Assembly (NCBI RefSeq): GCF_024733555.1
Contig: NZ_JANIOF010000005.1
Location: forward strand, 330,597 to 394,596
Length of the DNA stretch: 64,000 bases
Direction of reading: 5' to 3'
Source of the DNA: Paenibacillus sp. SC116
GTDB lineage: Bacteria; Bacillota; Bacilli; Paenibacillales; Paenibacillaceae
Shown: positions 57,158-64,000 of the stretch, in pieces
Position numbering within the stretch: the stretch's first letter is position 1
Layout of the letters: every line of letters starts with the position of its first letter
Made by a program: the position numbers and the translations under genes
The notes under the pieces: model-generated
Told to the model about the DNA's origin: nothing
The model's input: only the letters and a program-made list of their open reading frames with translations
The model's database searches: none

Positions 57158-59305
57158 CTATCGTGTCACTAACTCAACATTATTGTAGTAGTATTTCAGA
57201 ATTTGCTCATAGTCATACCCTTTATCAGCAAGCCCTTTAGAACCCCATTGAGACATTCCGACACCATGGCCGAAACCTTTTCCATGGAAGAAGAACAACG
57301 GTTCTTCAGAAATAACTGATGCTTTACCGCCACCATCCAATACGATCGTGTTCTTAGATAAAGGCATAGCTCCTTCACCTGTTCCACTCACCGCATATTG
57401 GCCATTAATACCGTGGACAGTTGATGCTTTGCCGTCAGCTCCTGTTACTTTAAATACACTTGTCATTTCAATATCAAAGAGCGTACTCGGCAGCCCGCCG
57501 AATACAGTGCGGAACTGATCGGGATATTTCACTTCGATTGGTACGCCATTAGCGTGAACTTCTATCGCTCGTCCAGATGGACCGCGCTTCACAACTTCCA
57601 ATTCCGTTAAAGTGCCTTTCCAAGTAACCTTAGAAACTTTACGAATCATCTCTGTAAGTTGAGCGCTCGTATACGGACCCCGTACCCAAGTATATTCGTT
57701 GGATTCAGCAACTGTATCCAATATAACAAGTTGAGTTCCTTTATTAATCGTAGCAACCGGCTTTACACTAGATTGAATCGTTGGATTCGGTCTAACGTTC
57801 GTCCCATTCTCCACAGCAACTGCTACTTCTAAGCTGCCTAAATCCTTCTGTGGAAGCTTATTCACCGTATCTTCTCTTACATAGCCAACTTTACCATTTG
57901 GCATTGCTACGTAATACCATGACTTCAGGCCCTTTTGTGCAACATGATCAGGACTCTCTACCGCATGGAAATATCCGTAGTTGCCTCCCCATACTTCGGA
58001 TGGATGCGCAGTCATCCCGCCGGCATTGGAGTTGAAGATCGCTTCAATCAGCTTGCCATTTTGCATGAGAACTTCGCCTGCAGTTGCTTCTACTGCAGCT
58101 TGAATCGATGGTTTTTCTTTATCAATGCCATAGTAAGCTTGGCTTAATGTTGTATCTACCACGTTAGCAATCTCGAACTTGCCATTCTGATAGAGCGCAA
58201 AAGTACGTGCTGCTACAGCTTGTGCCTTCAAAGCTTCAGCTGGCCAAGTATGATATACTTCGCCACCGACAACCGACACAAGATATTGCTCTAACGGCAG
58301 CTCATTTACTAATGCAAGTTCGTTTTTATGCTTGCTAATTTCCATTAGCCCGCGGTATGTACGTCCGTAACGCTCTGTAACTTTGGTTGTGCCTTCGTTT
58401 GCAGGCTTGATGATCCATTTGCCATCCCCGTATACGTGGGAACGTTGTAGCGATTGTTTGCCATTTAGCTCAGTTGCATGGATAAGTGCATCAGCATTTG
58501 CTTGCGGAGTAGTTGCTTTTATAGAAAGCTTCTGCTCTATTTCTGCTTTTATGCTACCTAGCTGTGCTTCGGTTGATGCTTGTACCCAGACGGCGGTATG
58601 CAGTGTGCCCGCACTTTGGATCGTCGTTACGTAAGCGTCAAATTGCTGATCCAGCAGCTTTTGCCGTACCGCTTCTGCTTGCTCAAACGTAGCGTATGTA
58701 CCGGTTTGTACATAGTTAGGACCAACTGTACTTGGGACATTTCCTAGCAGCAATGTCTTAAGGGCCGCATCCGCTTGCAAACGAGCAGTTGCTTTAGCAG
58801 CTTCTGCTTCAGAAGCATACCCGCCAGCATATACAGCGTAATGGTTAACACCTTGCCTTTTGAACTCTAGCATATAGGCCTTGTTGCTTTGCTTTACTTT
58901 GGCCAGCGCACGTTCTGCTGCCCCGAGATCCTTTGTCTCCATCACTTTGACCCGATACTGATCCAATGCAAATTTTGCCGAGGACGTATTTAGGCTGCTT
59001 GTTGATGCTGCGCCACGTACAGATGCTGTTAGGTTAGTCGTTGTTGTTAACGTTACAGCATCGGTCCTGCCAGGAGACTTGCTTCCCAAGTTCGCAAACA
59101 GTGCTACACGAATGGTTTCATCCTGTTGCTTCTTATCATCTAGAACAGGTTGCTCAACTGCCACCTTGTTTCTATCTGTTGCCTTTGCTCCTGCTGCATA
59201 GCTAGCCCCTGTTTCTAACCAAGGGACAGCTGCTCCATTCCATAGCAATGCACTTGCAACAACTGCCGCTACAGCAGTACGTGCAAGCTTGTTCCGTACT
59301 TTCAT
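57158..59305 (-). CDS. Secreted SpoIID/LytB-domain protein with SPOR-like and SH3-like segments
   Basis: A 715-residue exported protein. A signal peptide (about 1-38) is followed by two to three SPOR-like repeats (about 100-260, e.g. '[20 protein letters not shown]' and '[17 protein letters not shown]'). The SpoIID amidase-enhancer domain comes next ('[20 protein letters not shown]', '[17 protein letters not shown]', '[20 protein letters not shown]'). It is interrupted near 465-520 by an SH3-type segment ('[20 protein letters not shown]') and resumes with '[20 protein letters not shown]'. In Bacillus SpoIID cuts glycan during engulfment and LytB modulates the amidase LytC. Located between queA and ruvB, not at the spoIID locus, so a LytB-like or sporulation-related paralogue. 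Confidence 0.9.
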   Translation of the reverse strand: MKVRNKLARTAVAAVVASALLWNGAAVPWLETGASYAAGAKATDRNKVAVEQPVLDDKKQQDETIRVALFANLGSKSPGRTDAVTLTTTTNLTASVRGAASTSSLNTSSAKFALDQYRVKVMETKDLGAAERALAKVKQSNKAYMLEFKRQGVNHYAVYAGGYASEAEAAKATARLQADAALKTLLLGNVPSTVGPNYVQTGTYATFEQAEAVRQKLLDQQFDAYVTTIQSAGTLHTAVWVQASTEAQLGSIKAEIEQKLSIKATTPQANADALIHATELNGKQSLQRSHVYGDGKWIIKPANEGTTKVTERYGRTYRGLMEISKHKNELALVNELPLEQYLVSVVGGEVYHTWPAEALKAQAVAARTFALYQNGKFEIANVVDTTLSQAYYGIDKEKPSIQAAVEATAGEVLMQNGKLIEAIFNSNAGGMTAHPSEVWGGNYGYFHAVESPDHVAQKGLKSWYYVAMPNGKVGYVREDTVNKLPQKDLGSLEVAVAVENGTNVRPNPTIQSSVKPVATINKGTQLVILDTVAESNEYTWVRGPYTSAQLTEMIRKVSKVTWKGTLTELEVVKRGPSGRAIEVHANGVPIEVKYPDQFRTVFGGLPSTLFDIEMTSVFKVTGADGKASTVHGINGQYAVSGTGEGAMPLSKNTIVLDGGGKASVISEEPLFFFHGKGFGHGVGMSQWGSKGLADKGYDYEQILKYYYNNVELVTR

Positions 59306-59364
59306 GCTAGCTAATCATCCTTCCCCAAGTCTCCCATGACTTTAAGCTTATTATTTAAATATGA

Positions 59365-60375
59365 TCAAGAGCGATTGTCAGGCATCGGTATACCAAGATG
59401 CGCATATGCCTGTGGCGTCGCTATACGCCCTCTTGGTGTCCGCTGCAAAAATCCGATCTGAAGCAAGTAAGGCTCGTATACATCTTCAATTGTTTGACTT
59501 TCTTCCCCAATCGTTGCTGCGATCGTATCCAGACCAACAGGTCCACCACGGAACTGCATAATCATAGAGCGCAGCATCTTATGATCAATCTGATCCAAGC
59601 CCACTGGATCTACCTGAATCATTTCTAGCGCCTCACAAGCAAGCGACTCCGTGATCATGCCATCGCCTTTTACCTGAGCGAAATCTCGCACCCGCTTCAA
59701 CAAACGATTCGCAATACGCGGTGTTCCCCTAGAGCGGACTGCAAGCTCACGAGCAGCCTGACCCATAATCTCAACACCAAGAATATCTGCGGCTCTTGAG
59801 ATAATGAAGCTAAGCTCGTCTGTCGTGTAATACTCTAGTCGGCTGACGACACCAAACCGATCACGCAATGGCGCTGACAATAAACCAGCGCGGGTAGTAG
59901 CTCCAATAAGCGTAAACTTCGGCAAATCCAAGCGAACCGAACGTGCGCTTGGCCCTTTACCTATAATAATATCAAGCGCGTAATCTTCCATCGCGGGATA
60001 GAGTACCTCTTCAACCGTTCGATGCAGACGATGAATTTCGTCAATAAAGAGTACGTCTCCTTCTTGCAAATTTGTGAGAATAGCAGCCAAGTCTCCTGGG
60101 CGTTCAATAGCTGGTCCTGAAGTCGTTCGTATGTTCACACCAAGCTCATTTGCAATAATCGTCGACAGCGTCGTCTTACCAAGTCCAGGGGGTCCATACA
60201 ACAATACATGATCCAAAGCTTCCTTGCGCATTTTAGCTGCTTCGATATATATTTTGAGATTTTCCTTTACCTGACTCTGTCCGATATATTCTGCTAAATA
60301 TCGCGGTCTAAGGCTAAGCTCAACCGCTTGATCTTCCATCATAAAGTTGGCCGAAATAATACGATCGTCCATCAT
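59365..60375 (-). CDS. ruvB: Holliday junction branch migration helicase RuvB
   Basis: Hexameric AAA+ motor. 336 residues: '[20 protein letters not shown]', Walker A '[14 protein letters not shown]' (about 60), Walker B '[16 protein letters not shown]', '[18 protein letters not shown]' and the C-terminal winged helix '[16 protein letters not shown]'. ATG pair at the start with GGAGAGG. 31 nt after ruvA. Confidence 0.98.
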   Translation of the reverse strand: MMDDRIISANFMMEDQAVELSLRPRYLAEYIGQSQVKENLKIYIEAAKMRKEALDHVLLYGPPGLGKTTLSTIIANELGVNIRTTSGPAIERPGDLAAILTNLQEGDVLFIDEIHRLHRTVEEVLYPAMEDYALDIIIGKGPSARSVRLDLPKFTLIGATTRAGLLSAPLRDRFGVVSRLEYYTTDELSFIISRAADILGVEIMGQAARELAVRSRGTPRIANRLLKRVRDFAQVKGDGMITESLACEALEMIQVDPVGLDQIDHKMLRSMIMQFRGGPVGLDTIAATIGEESQTIEDVYEPYLLQIGFLQRTPRGRIATPQAYAHLGIPMPDNRS

Positions 60376-60406
60376 GTACCGCCTCTCCTGCCATTAACCA
60401 TCTTTA

Positions 60407-61030
60407 TTACACTACTAACAGTTCCTTAAGTGCTTTCTTCATTAATGAATCTACAGCTTCGTCCGCATGAATTTTATGCTTCAGCTGCTCCCATGCTCGA
60501 TCAAGCTCTACGTCTCGATAGCCGAGAGCCTTCAATGCTTCACGAGCCTCACCCCATGATGGATGCACATCTCCACCAGAGATGACTGGCGCATCCTCAA
60601 ATAGTCCTTGCTCAGATGTGAAGTCTAGACCAATATGATTAAGTTTGTCCTTCAAGTCAAGCACAATGCGTTGAGCCGTCTTCTTCCCTATGCCTGGCAG
60701 TTTCGTCAAGAAAGTTATATTTTCTTGTTGAATAGCCATGACAAGTGCCTCAGGACGACTGCCCGCCAATATGCCCAGTGCTACTTTAGGGCCTACTCCA
60801 TTTACCTCAATTAACTTACGGAACAAACGCTGTTCTTCCCTCGACGAGAAACCGAATAGAAGCATGGCATCTTCACGCACATGATGATGTGTATAAACCG
60901 TTACCTCACCATCCGTCTTCCCAAATAGATAGGGATTGGGACACAATACACGGTATCCAATACCGTTCACATCTATGACTACATAATCTGATTCCATATG
61001 GGCCACTGGGCCGCGAACATAATCTATCAT
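60407..61030 (-). CDS. ruvA: Holliday junction-binding protein RuvA
   Basis: Tetrameric protein that holds the four-way junction and recruits RuvB. 207 residues: OB-fold start 'MIDYVRGPVAHMESDYVVID', helix-hairpin-helix motifs 'VNGVGPKVALGIL' and 'LPGIGKKTAQRIVLDLKDK', and a C-terminal RuvB-binding domain ('EAREALKALGYRDVELDRA'). Start overlaps the ruvC stop by 4 nt. Confidence 0.97.
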   Translation of the reverse strand: MIDYVRGPVAHMESDYVVIDVNGIGYRVLCPNPYLFGKTDGEVTVYTHHHVREDAMLLFGFSSREEQRLFRKLIEVNGVGPKVALGILAGSRPEALVMAIQQENITFLTKLPGIGKKTAQRIVLDLKDKLNHIGLDFTSEQGLFEDAPVISGGDVHPSWGEAREALKALGYRDVELDRAWEQLKHKIHADEAVDSLMKKALKELLVV

Positions 61031-61530
61031 TTCAATCCTGCTCCATTCAATTGTTGATAGAGGCCGCTAGAGTGAGCATGGCAAATAGCCACCGCTAGGG
61101 CATCCGCCACATCGTCAGGCTTCGGTACTGTCTTCAGTTTGAGTAGAAGCCGCACCATCTCCTGAACCTGCTTCTTCTCAGCTCCACCATATCCAACTAC
61201 AGCCTGCTTTACCTGCATAGGTGTGTATTCTGCAATTGGAATTCCTCGCTTGGCAGCTGCCAGTATAATAACCCCGCGAGCTTGCCCAACTGTAAATGCG
61301 GTCGTTACATTGCGATTAAAAAACAGCTTCTCAATACCCATCGCATCCGGTTTGTACTGATCCAGCAGTTTCTCTGTCGCTTCATATACTTGAAGAAGCC
61401 GTACTTCAGGAGCTGTTGTCGACTCTGTCTGAATAGAGCCATATTGCACCGGTGTTAAGCGGCTTCCGATCTTATCTATGAATCCGAATCCAACGATGGC
61501 GATACCGGGGTCAATCCCTAGAATACGCAA
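61027..61530 (-). CDS. ruvC: Holliday junction resolvase RuvC
   Basis: RNase H-fold endonuclease that resolves junctions with RuvAB. 167 residues: 'RILGIDPGIAIVGFGFID' with the first catalytic Asp, 'MGIEKLFFNRNVTTAFTVGQ' with the Glu, and 'KPDDVADALAVAICHAHS' with the last two acids. TTG start. B. subtilis has RecU in place of RuvC, so a ruvCAB cluster here is a difference from Bacillus. A hairpin and seven T residues lie directly at its start. Confidence 0.96.
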   Translation of the reverse strand: MRILGIDPGIAIVGFGFIDKIGSRLTPVQYGSIQTESTTAPEVRLLQVYEATEKLLDQYKPDAMGIEKLFFNRNVTTAFTVGQARGVIILAAAKRGIPIAEYTPMQVKQAVVGYGGAEKKQVQEMVRLLLKLKTVPKPDDVADALAVAICHAHSSGLYQQLNGAGLK

Positions 61531-61613
61531 AAAAATCTCTCCCTTATCGACATCTGTATCATATAGCGAACATATGTGTTCAACCTATTATAACACAGAT
61601 CGTAAGGGAGAGA
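61529..61613 (-). promoter_or_regulatory. Hairpin with U-tract overlapping the ruvC start codon; possible terminator/attenuator
   Basis: On the minus strand TCTCTCCCTTA (61603-61613) pairs with TAAGGGAGAGA (61536-61546), extended by ATCTGT/ACAGAT. TTTTTTT (61529-61535) follows, its last two residues belonging to the TTG start. The 3' arm contains the ruvC ribosome site (AAGGGAGAG). A TATAAT (61587-61592) lies in the loop and may start an independent ruvC transcript that cannot form the stem. It could end antiporter transcripts and also limit ruvC translation on read-through RNA. Confidence 0.6.
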
Positions 61614-61672
61614 ATGCACCTTAAGTCGTTATGAAATTATTGCTGAAACCGAAGATAAAATTAGAGTAAGAA

Positions 61673-62842
61673 CTAGGAAACTTCAACCACATCTTTGTGA
61701 TTAGATGGCTTGTCCTTAAACGCTATCTTCAAGAACGGTGGAGTCACCAACGTTGTCAAAATAACAACAATGACGATTGGTGTGAAATACTGAATATCAA
61801 ACAAGTTGCCTGCTAGCCCTGTCGTTGCAATAATAAGGGCTACTTCTCCACGAGAAATCATACCAGCACCGATTCCAATGGAACCTTTACGATCAAATCC
61901 AGTCATTCGAGCACCAAGGCCGCAGCCGATCAACTTCGTTAGAATTGCAATAATCGTAAAGACAATAATGAACCACATATGCTCGCCTAGACCTTCAAAT
62001 GTTACATTCAACCCTACGCTTACAAAGAATATTGGAACGAAAATCGCATATGCAATTGGCTCTAAGCGATGCTCAACTTCATGCTTGAATTTCGTTTGAG
62101 AAATTGCAATACCAGCTGCAAACGCTCCGATAATGCTAGCTACTCCCAAGAAATCTGCCATATATGAGAAGAAGAAGCAAATAATAAGCGCAGCACTAAT
62201 GACGGCTTCTGACACTTTAAGCGGTGACAGCCACTTCATGACTTTCGGTACTGCGAACACGCCAAGTACGAAAGCACCTACGAAGAACAATACCTTTTTA
62301 CCAATCATCAAACCAAGGGAAGTATCTGTTCCTCCACCCAAGAAGCTGAGCATAAAGGCAAGCATAATGACTACAAGCACGTCGTCAACCACTGCAGCAC
62401 CTAATATGGTTGTCCCTTCACGCGAGCTAAGTTGATTCATGTCCTTCAACGTTTGTACGGAAATACTAACCGATGTTGCACATAGCAAGAGGCCAATAAA
62501 CAATGCTTGGTTGGAATCAATACCAAACGATATTGCTCCTAAATAACCTCCAATAAACGGCAAAATAATCCCGCCAATCGCTACAGCAAACGCTGATTTC
62601 CAGTTGCGTTTTAACTGCTCTAGGTCTGTTTCCAGTCCCGCGATAAACATCAGCAAAACAACACCGATTTCGGCCATTTCTTTAATAAGTTGGCCATCAT
62701 TAACCCATCCAAGAACGGCTGGACCAATAAGAATACCGACAAGCAATTTACCAAGTACACTTGGTTGCCCCAAACGTACAGTTAAATCGCCAGCCAGCTT
62801 GGTGGACACCAAGATGATAAGTAACATGAGTAAAAGTTCCAT
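61673..62842 (-). CDS. Cation:proton antiporter (CPA2/Kef-type membrane domain)
   Basis: A 389-residue Na+/H+ exchanger-family protein with about 12-13 helices: 'LLMLLIILVSTKLAGDLTVR', 'LGKLLVGILIGPAVLGW', 'GVVLLMFIAGLETDLEQLKR' and 'TILGAAVVDDVLVVIMLAFM' with the paired aspartates of the ion site. 'SRGEVALIIATTGLAGNL' follows late. No regulatory TrkA-N domain. The start at 62842 puts the first helix at the N-terminus; in-frame starts up to 62920 would add a hydrophilic leader and cannot be excluded. Which ion it carries is not clear. Confidence 0.9.
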   Translation of the reverse strand: MELLLMLLIILVSTKLAGDLTVRLGQPSVLGKLLVGILIGPAVLGWVNDGQLIKEMAEIGVVLLMFIAGLETDLEQLKRNWKSAFAVAIGGIILPFIGGYLGAISFGIDSNQALFIGLLLCATSVSISVQTLKDMNQLSSREGTTILGAAVVDDVLVVIMLAFMLSFLGGGTDTSLGLMIGKKVLFFVGAFVLGVFAVPKVMKWLSPLKVSEAVISAALIICFFFSYMADFLGVASIIGAFAAGIAISQTKFKHEVEHRLEPIAYAIFVPIFFVSVGLNVTFEGLGEHMWFIIVFTIIAILTKLIGCGLGARMTGFDRKGSIGIGAGMISRGEVALIIATTGLAGNLFDIQYFTPIVIVVILTTLVTPPFLKIAFKDKPSNHKDVVEVS

Positions 62843-62988
62843 GGCATACCATACCCTTTCTCTATATATGTGATCCATAACCGACATCTTTTCTTTATCG
62901 TTTGTTAACTTCTCAGGCATTATCCGTTTCTTTATTTAGTTAATACTGTTGCGTAATATCCATGAGAAACCAATTTCATCACAAAAAA

Positions 62989-63018
62989 AAGAAGGACGTC
63001 GGTTACGGCGTCCTACTT
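62989..63018 (-). terminator. Rho-independent terminator of bofC
   Basis: Stem AAGAAGGACG / CGTCCTACTT (one mismatch) with inner CG/CG; TTTTTTTG follows on the minus strand. It lies 25 nt after the bofC stop. Confidence 0.85.
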
Positions 63019-63042
63019 ATACTACCATATTTATTTAATACG

Positions 63043-63795
63043 TTAGGGCGATACGGTTGGTTTCATTACTTTCTTGGTATCTTCTACCGCGAAGTCACTA
63101 AACGTAGATAGAACGCTAATGTATTCTTCCCTATCACTTATACGTATCCCATTTTTAATTTGCTGCAGCACCTGTGGAGGTAAGGAGCTCTCCATGGACT
63201 CGATATCAATTTGAAAAAAGGTTCTGATGACGCGTTCTGCACTTGGAGCACCATCATAAAGTGACAAATTTCCTTCTATGTCCATTCCCATTTGAGCCGA
63301 ACGTTTACATGTCTCAGACAAATCATCAATTCGCTCTATCAAAATAACCTGCTTTTCCTGATCAATCGTCGGTTCCCAATAGCTGTTCTTATCTAACAGT
63401 TGAACAACTTCGTCACGAGACTGCTGTCCCAGATACTGATCTTCAGTACCACATATATACTGTTTACGATGGATTACAGAGAGCTTGCTGTTTGATGTTC
63501 CAAAAAGCTGAGCTACTTGCTCCTTGCGTAAATCACTCGTAGAGGCATTGCTGGAGCCACCTTTAGTATTGTTTATATTCGTATCTGCAAGCGATGCGAG
63601 TGTCGAAACAGACTCACCAGATAATTCACTCCACTGTTTCACTTTTTCACTCAACATTGCACCTATTGTTAATAACCCAACAATGAACAGAACCGCCCCT
63701 AATGCCCATATCGGCCTTCTCCATCGCTTTAACTTCTTCTTCAACTGTCTCATGCGAAATGAAAACCGTGAAACAATGCGATCTCCATCAGCCAT
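63043..63795 (-). CDS. bofC: Bypass-of-forespore protein BofC-like
   Basis: A 250-residue forespore-type protein. Basic N-terminus (about 1-28), one membrane helix (about 29-52), a Ser/Asn-rich linker, then the BofC region ('VIHRKQYICGTEDQYLG' and 'YWEPTIDQEKQVILIERIDD', 'CKRSAQMGMDIEGNLSLYDG'). In B. subtilis BofC, secreted across the forespore membrane, inhibits the SpoIVB protease and so delays SigK activation. The usual order is bofC-ruvA-ruvB; here an antiporter and ruvC lie between. ATG with AAGGGG at 9 nt. Confidence 0.9.
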   Translation of the reverse strand: MADGDRIVSRFSFRMRQLKKKLKRWRRPIWALGAVLFIVGLLTIGAMLSEKVKQWSELSGESVSTLASLADTNINNTKGGSSNASTSDLRKEQVAQLFGTSNSKLSVIHRKQYICGTEDQYLGQQSRDEVVQLLDKNSYWEPTIDQEKQVILIERIDDLSETCKRSAQMGMDIEGNLSLYDGAPSAERVIRTFFQIDIESMESSLPPQVLQQIKNGIRISDREEYISVLSTFSDFAVEDTKKVMKPTVSP

Positions 63796-63886
63796 AGCTT
63801 AAATCCCCTTCATCCTTCTTTTTTTCTAGTGTTGCCAAAGAAAGGGGTAAACTATACGGATTCAGTATAATTATAAATAAAATAAC

Positions 63887-63917
63887 AAAAACCGTTGGCA
63901 ATTAACCAACGGTTTTT
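63887..63917 (-). terminator. Rho-independent terminator of the tRNA-Pro gene
   Basis: Stem AAAAACCGTTGG / CCAACGGTTTTT with a 7-nt loop, T-tract on the minus strand, 9 nt after the tRNA end. Confidence 0.9.
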
Positions 63918-63925
63918 CATAATAC

Positions 63926-64000
63926 TGGTCGGGATGACACGATTTGAACATGCGACCCCTTGGTCCCAAACCAAGTGCTCTACCAAGCTGAGCTACATCC
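63926..64000 (-). tRNA. tRNA-Pro (anticodon TGG), 5' end cut by the window
   Basis: 75 of 77 nt are visible on the minus strand, from GGATGTAGCTCAG to CATCCCGACCA; the first two bases (C, G expected) lie beyond the window. D arm GCTC/GAGC, anticodon arm CTTGG-TTTGGGA-CCAAG with TGG at 34-36, T arm GCATG-TTCAAAT-CGTGT with two wobble pairs, and an encoded CCA. It reads all four proline codons, mainly CCA and CCG. Confidence 0.95.

Noticed and set aside
63796..63886. Possible SigG promoter before bofC
   Set aside because: A CAACACTA with an upstream CGTATA is only loosely like the SigG consensus; not enough to list.

Overview
The window reads as a chromosomal core segment of a low-to-mid G+C, endospore-forming Firmicute, most likely Paenibacillaceae (Paenibacillus-like). 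This rests on sporulation genes (spoVB, bofC, a SpoIID/LytB-type protein), T-box leaders on aminoacyl-tRNA synthetase genes, and a gene order close to the Bacillus subtilis yrr/yrv/yrb region. Features that differ from Bacillus fit Paenibacillus: a separate ruvC upstream of ruvAB, secD and secF as two genes instead of one fused secDF, and an S-layer-homology protein. Most genes lie on the minus strand. I see no insertion sequence, prophage, CRISPR array, plasmid function or replication origin. The genus is inferred from organisation, not from a database match.

Layout, left to right. At 0-8 kb there is a truncated AI-2E-type permease, then a PadR regulator / HAAS-FtsW-like membrane protein / unknown membrane-anchored protein module with a repeat-rich promoter, a class B penicillin-binding protein and a chemotaxis receptor. 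At 8-16 kb lies the tRNA-modification and wall block trhP2-trhP1-mltG-DUF1292-DUF1292-ruvX-ireB-alaS, with an alanine T-box leader and a clear promoter. At 16-20 kb are a collagen-like/SLH surface protein and a second AI-2E-type permease. At 20-27 kb are anaerobic ribonucleotide reductase nrdD-nrdG behind a likely NrdR-controlled promoter, a PRC-barrel protein, and the sulfur group iscS, cymR and divergent mnmA.

At 27-38 kb are a CBS-domain transporter, an ArsR-type regulator, an overlapping fluoride-channel pair, rarA, tcdA, aspS and hisS (histidine T-box) and hemZ. At 38-49 kb are two small unknown genes, dtd, relA, a uracil-type permease on the plus strand, apt, recJ, secF-secD and comN. 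At 49-64 kb are spoVB, a DUF421 protein, an ArsB/NhaD-type permease, a YrzE-like protein and a PAP2 phosphatase. These are followed by yajC-tgt-queA, a SpoIID/LytB protein, ruvB-ruvA-ruvC, a cation:proton antiporter, bofC and a tRNA-Pro cut by the window edge.

Functional threads: tRNA charging and modification (alaS, hisS, aspS, dtd, tcdA, mnmA with iscS, trhP1/P2, tgt, queA); recombination and repair (ruvABC, recJ, rarA); protein export (secD, secF, yajC); envelope and sporulation (mltG, PBP, spoVB, bofC, SpoIID-like, SLH protein). No clearly new multi-gene system is evident. The most unusual items are the PadR/HAAS-FtsW-like module with its iterated promoter repeats, a hairpin plus U-tract that runs into the ruvC start codon, and the modular collagen-like/SLH and SpoIID/SH3 proteins.
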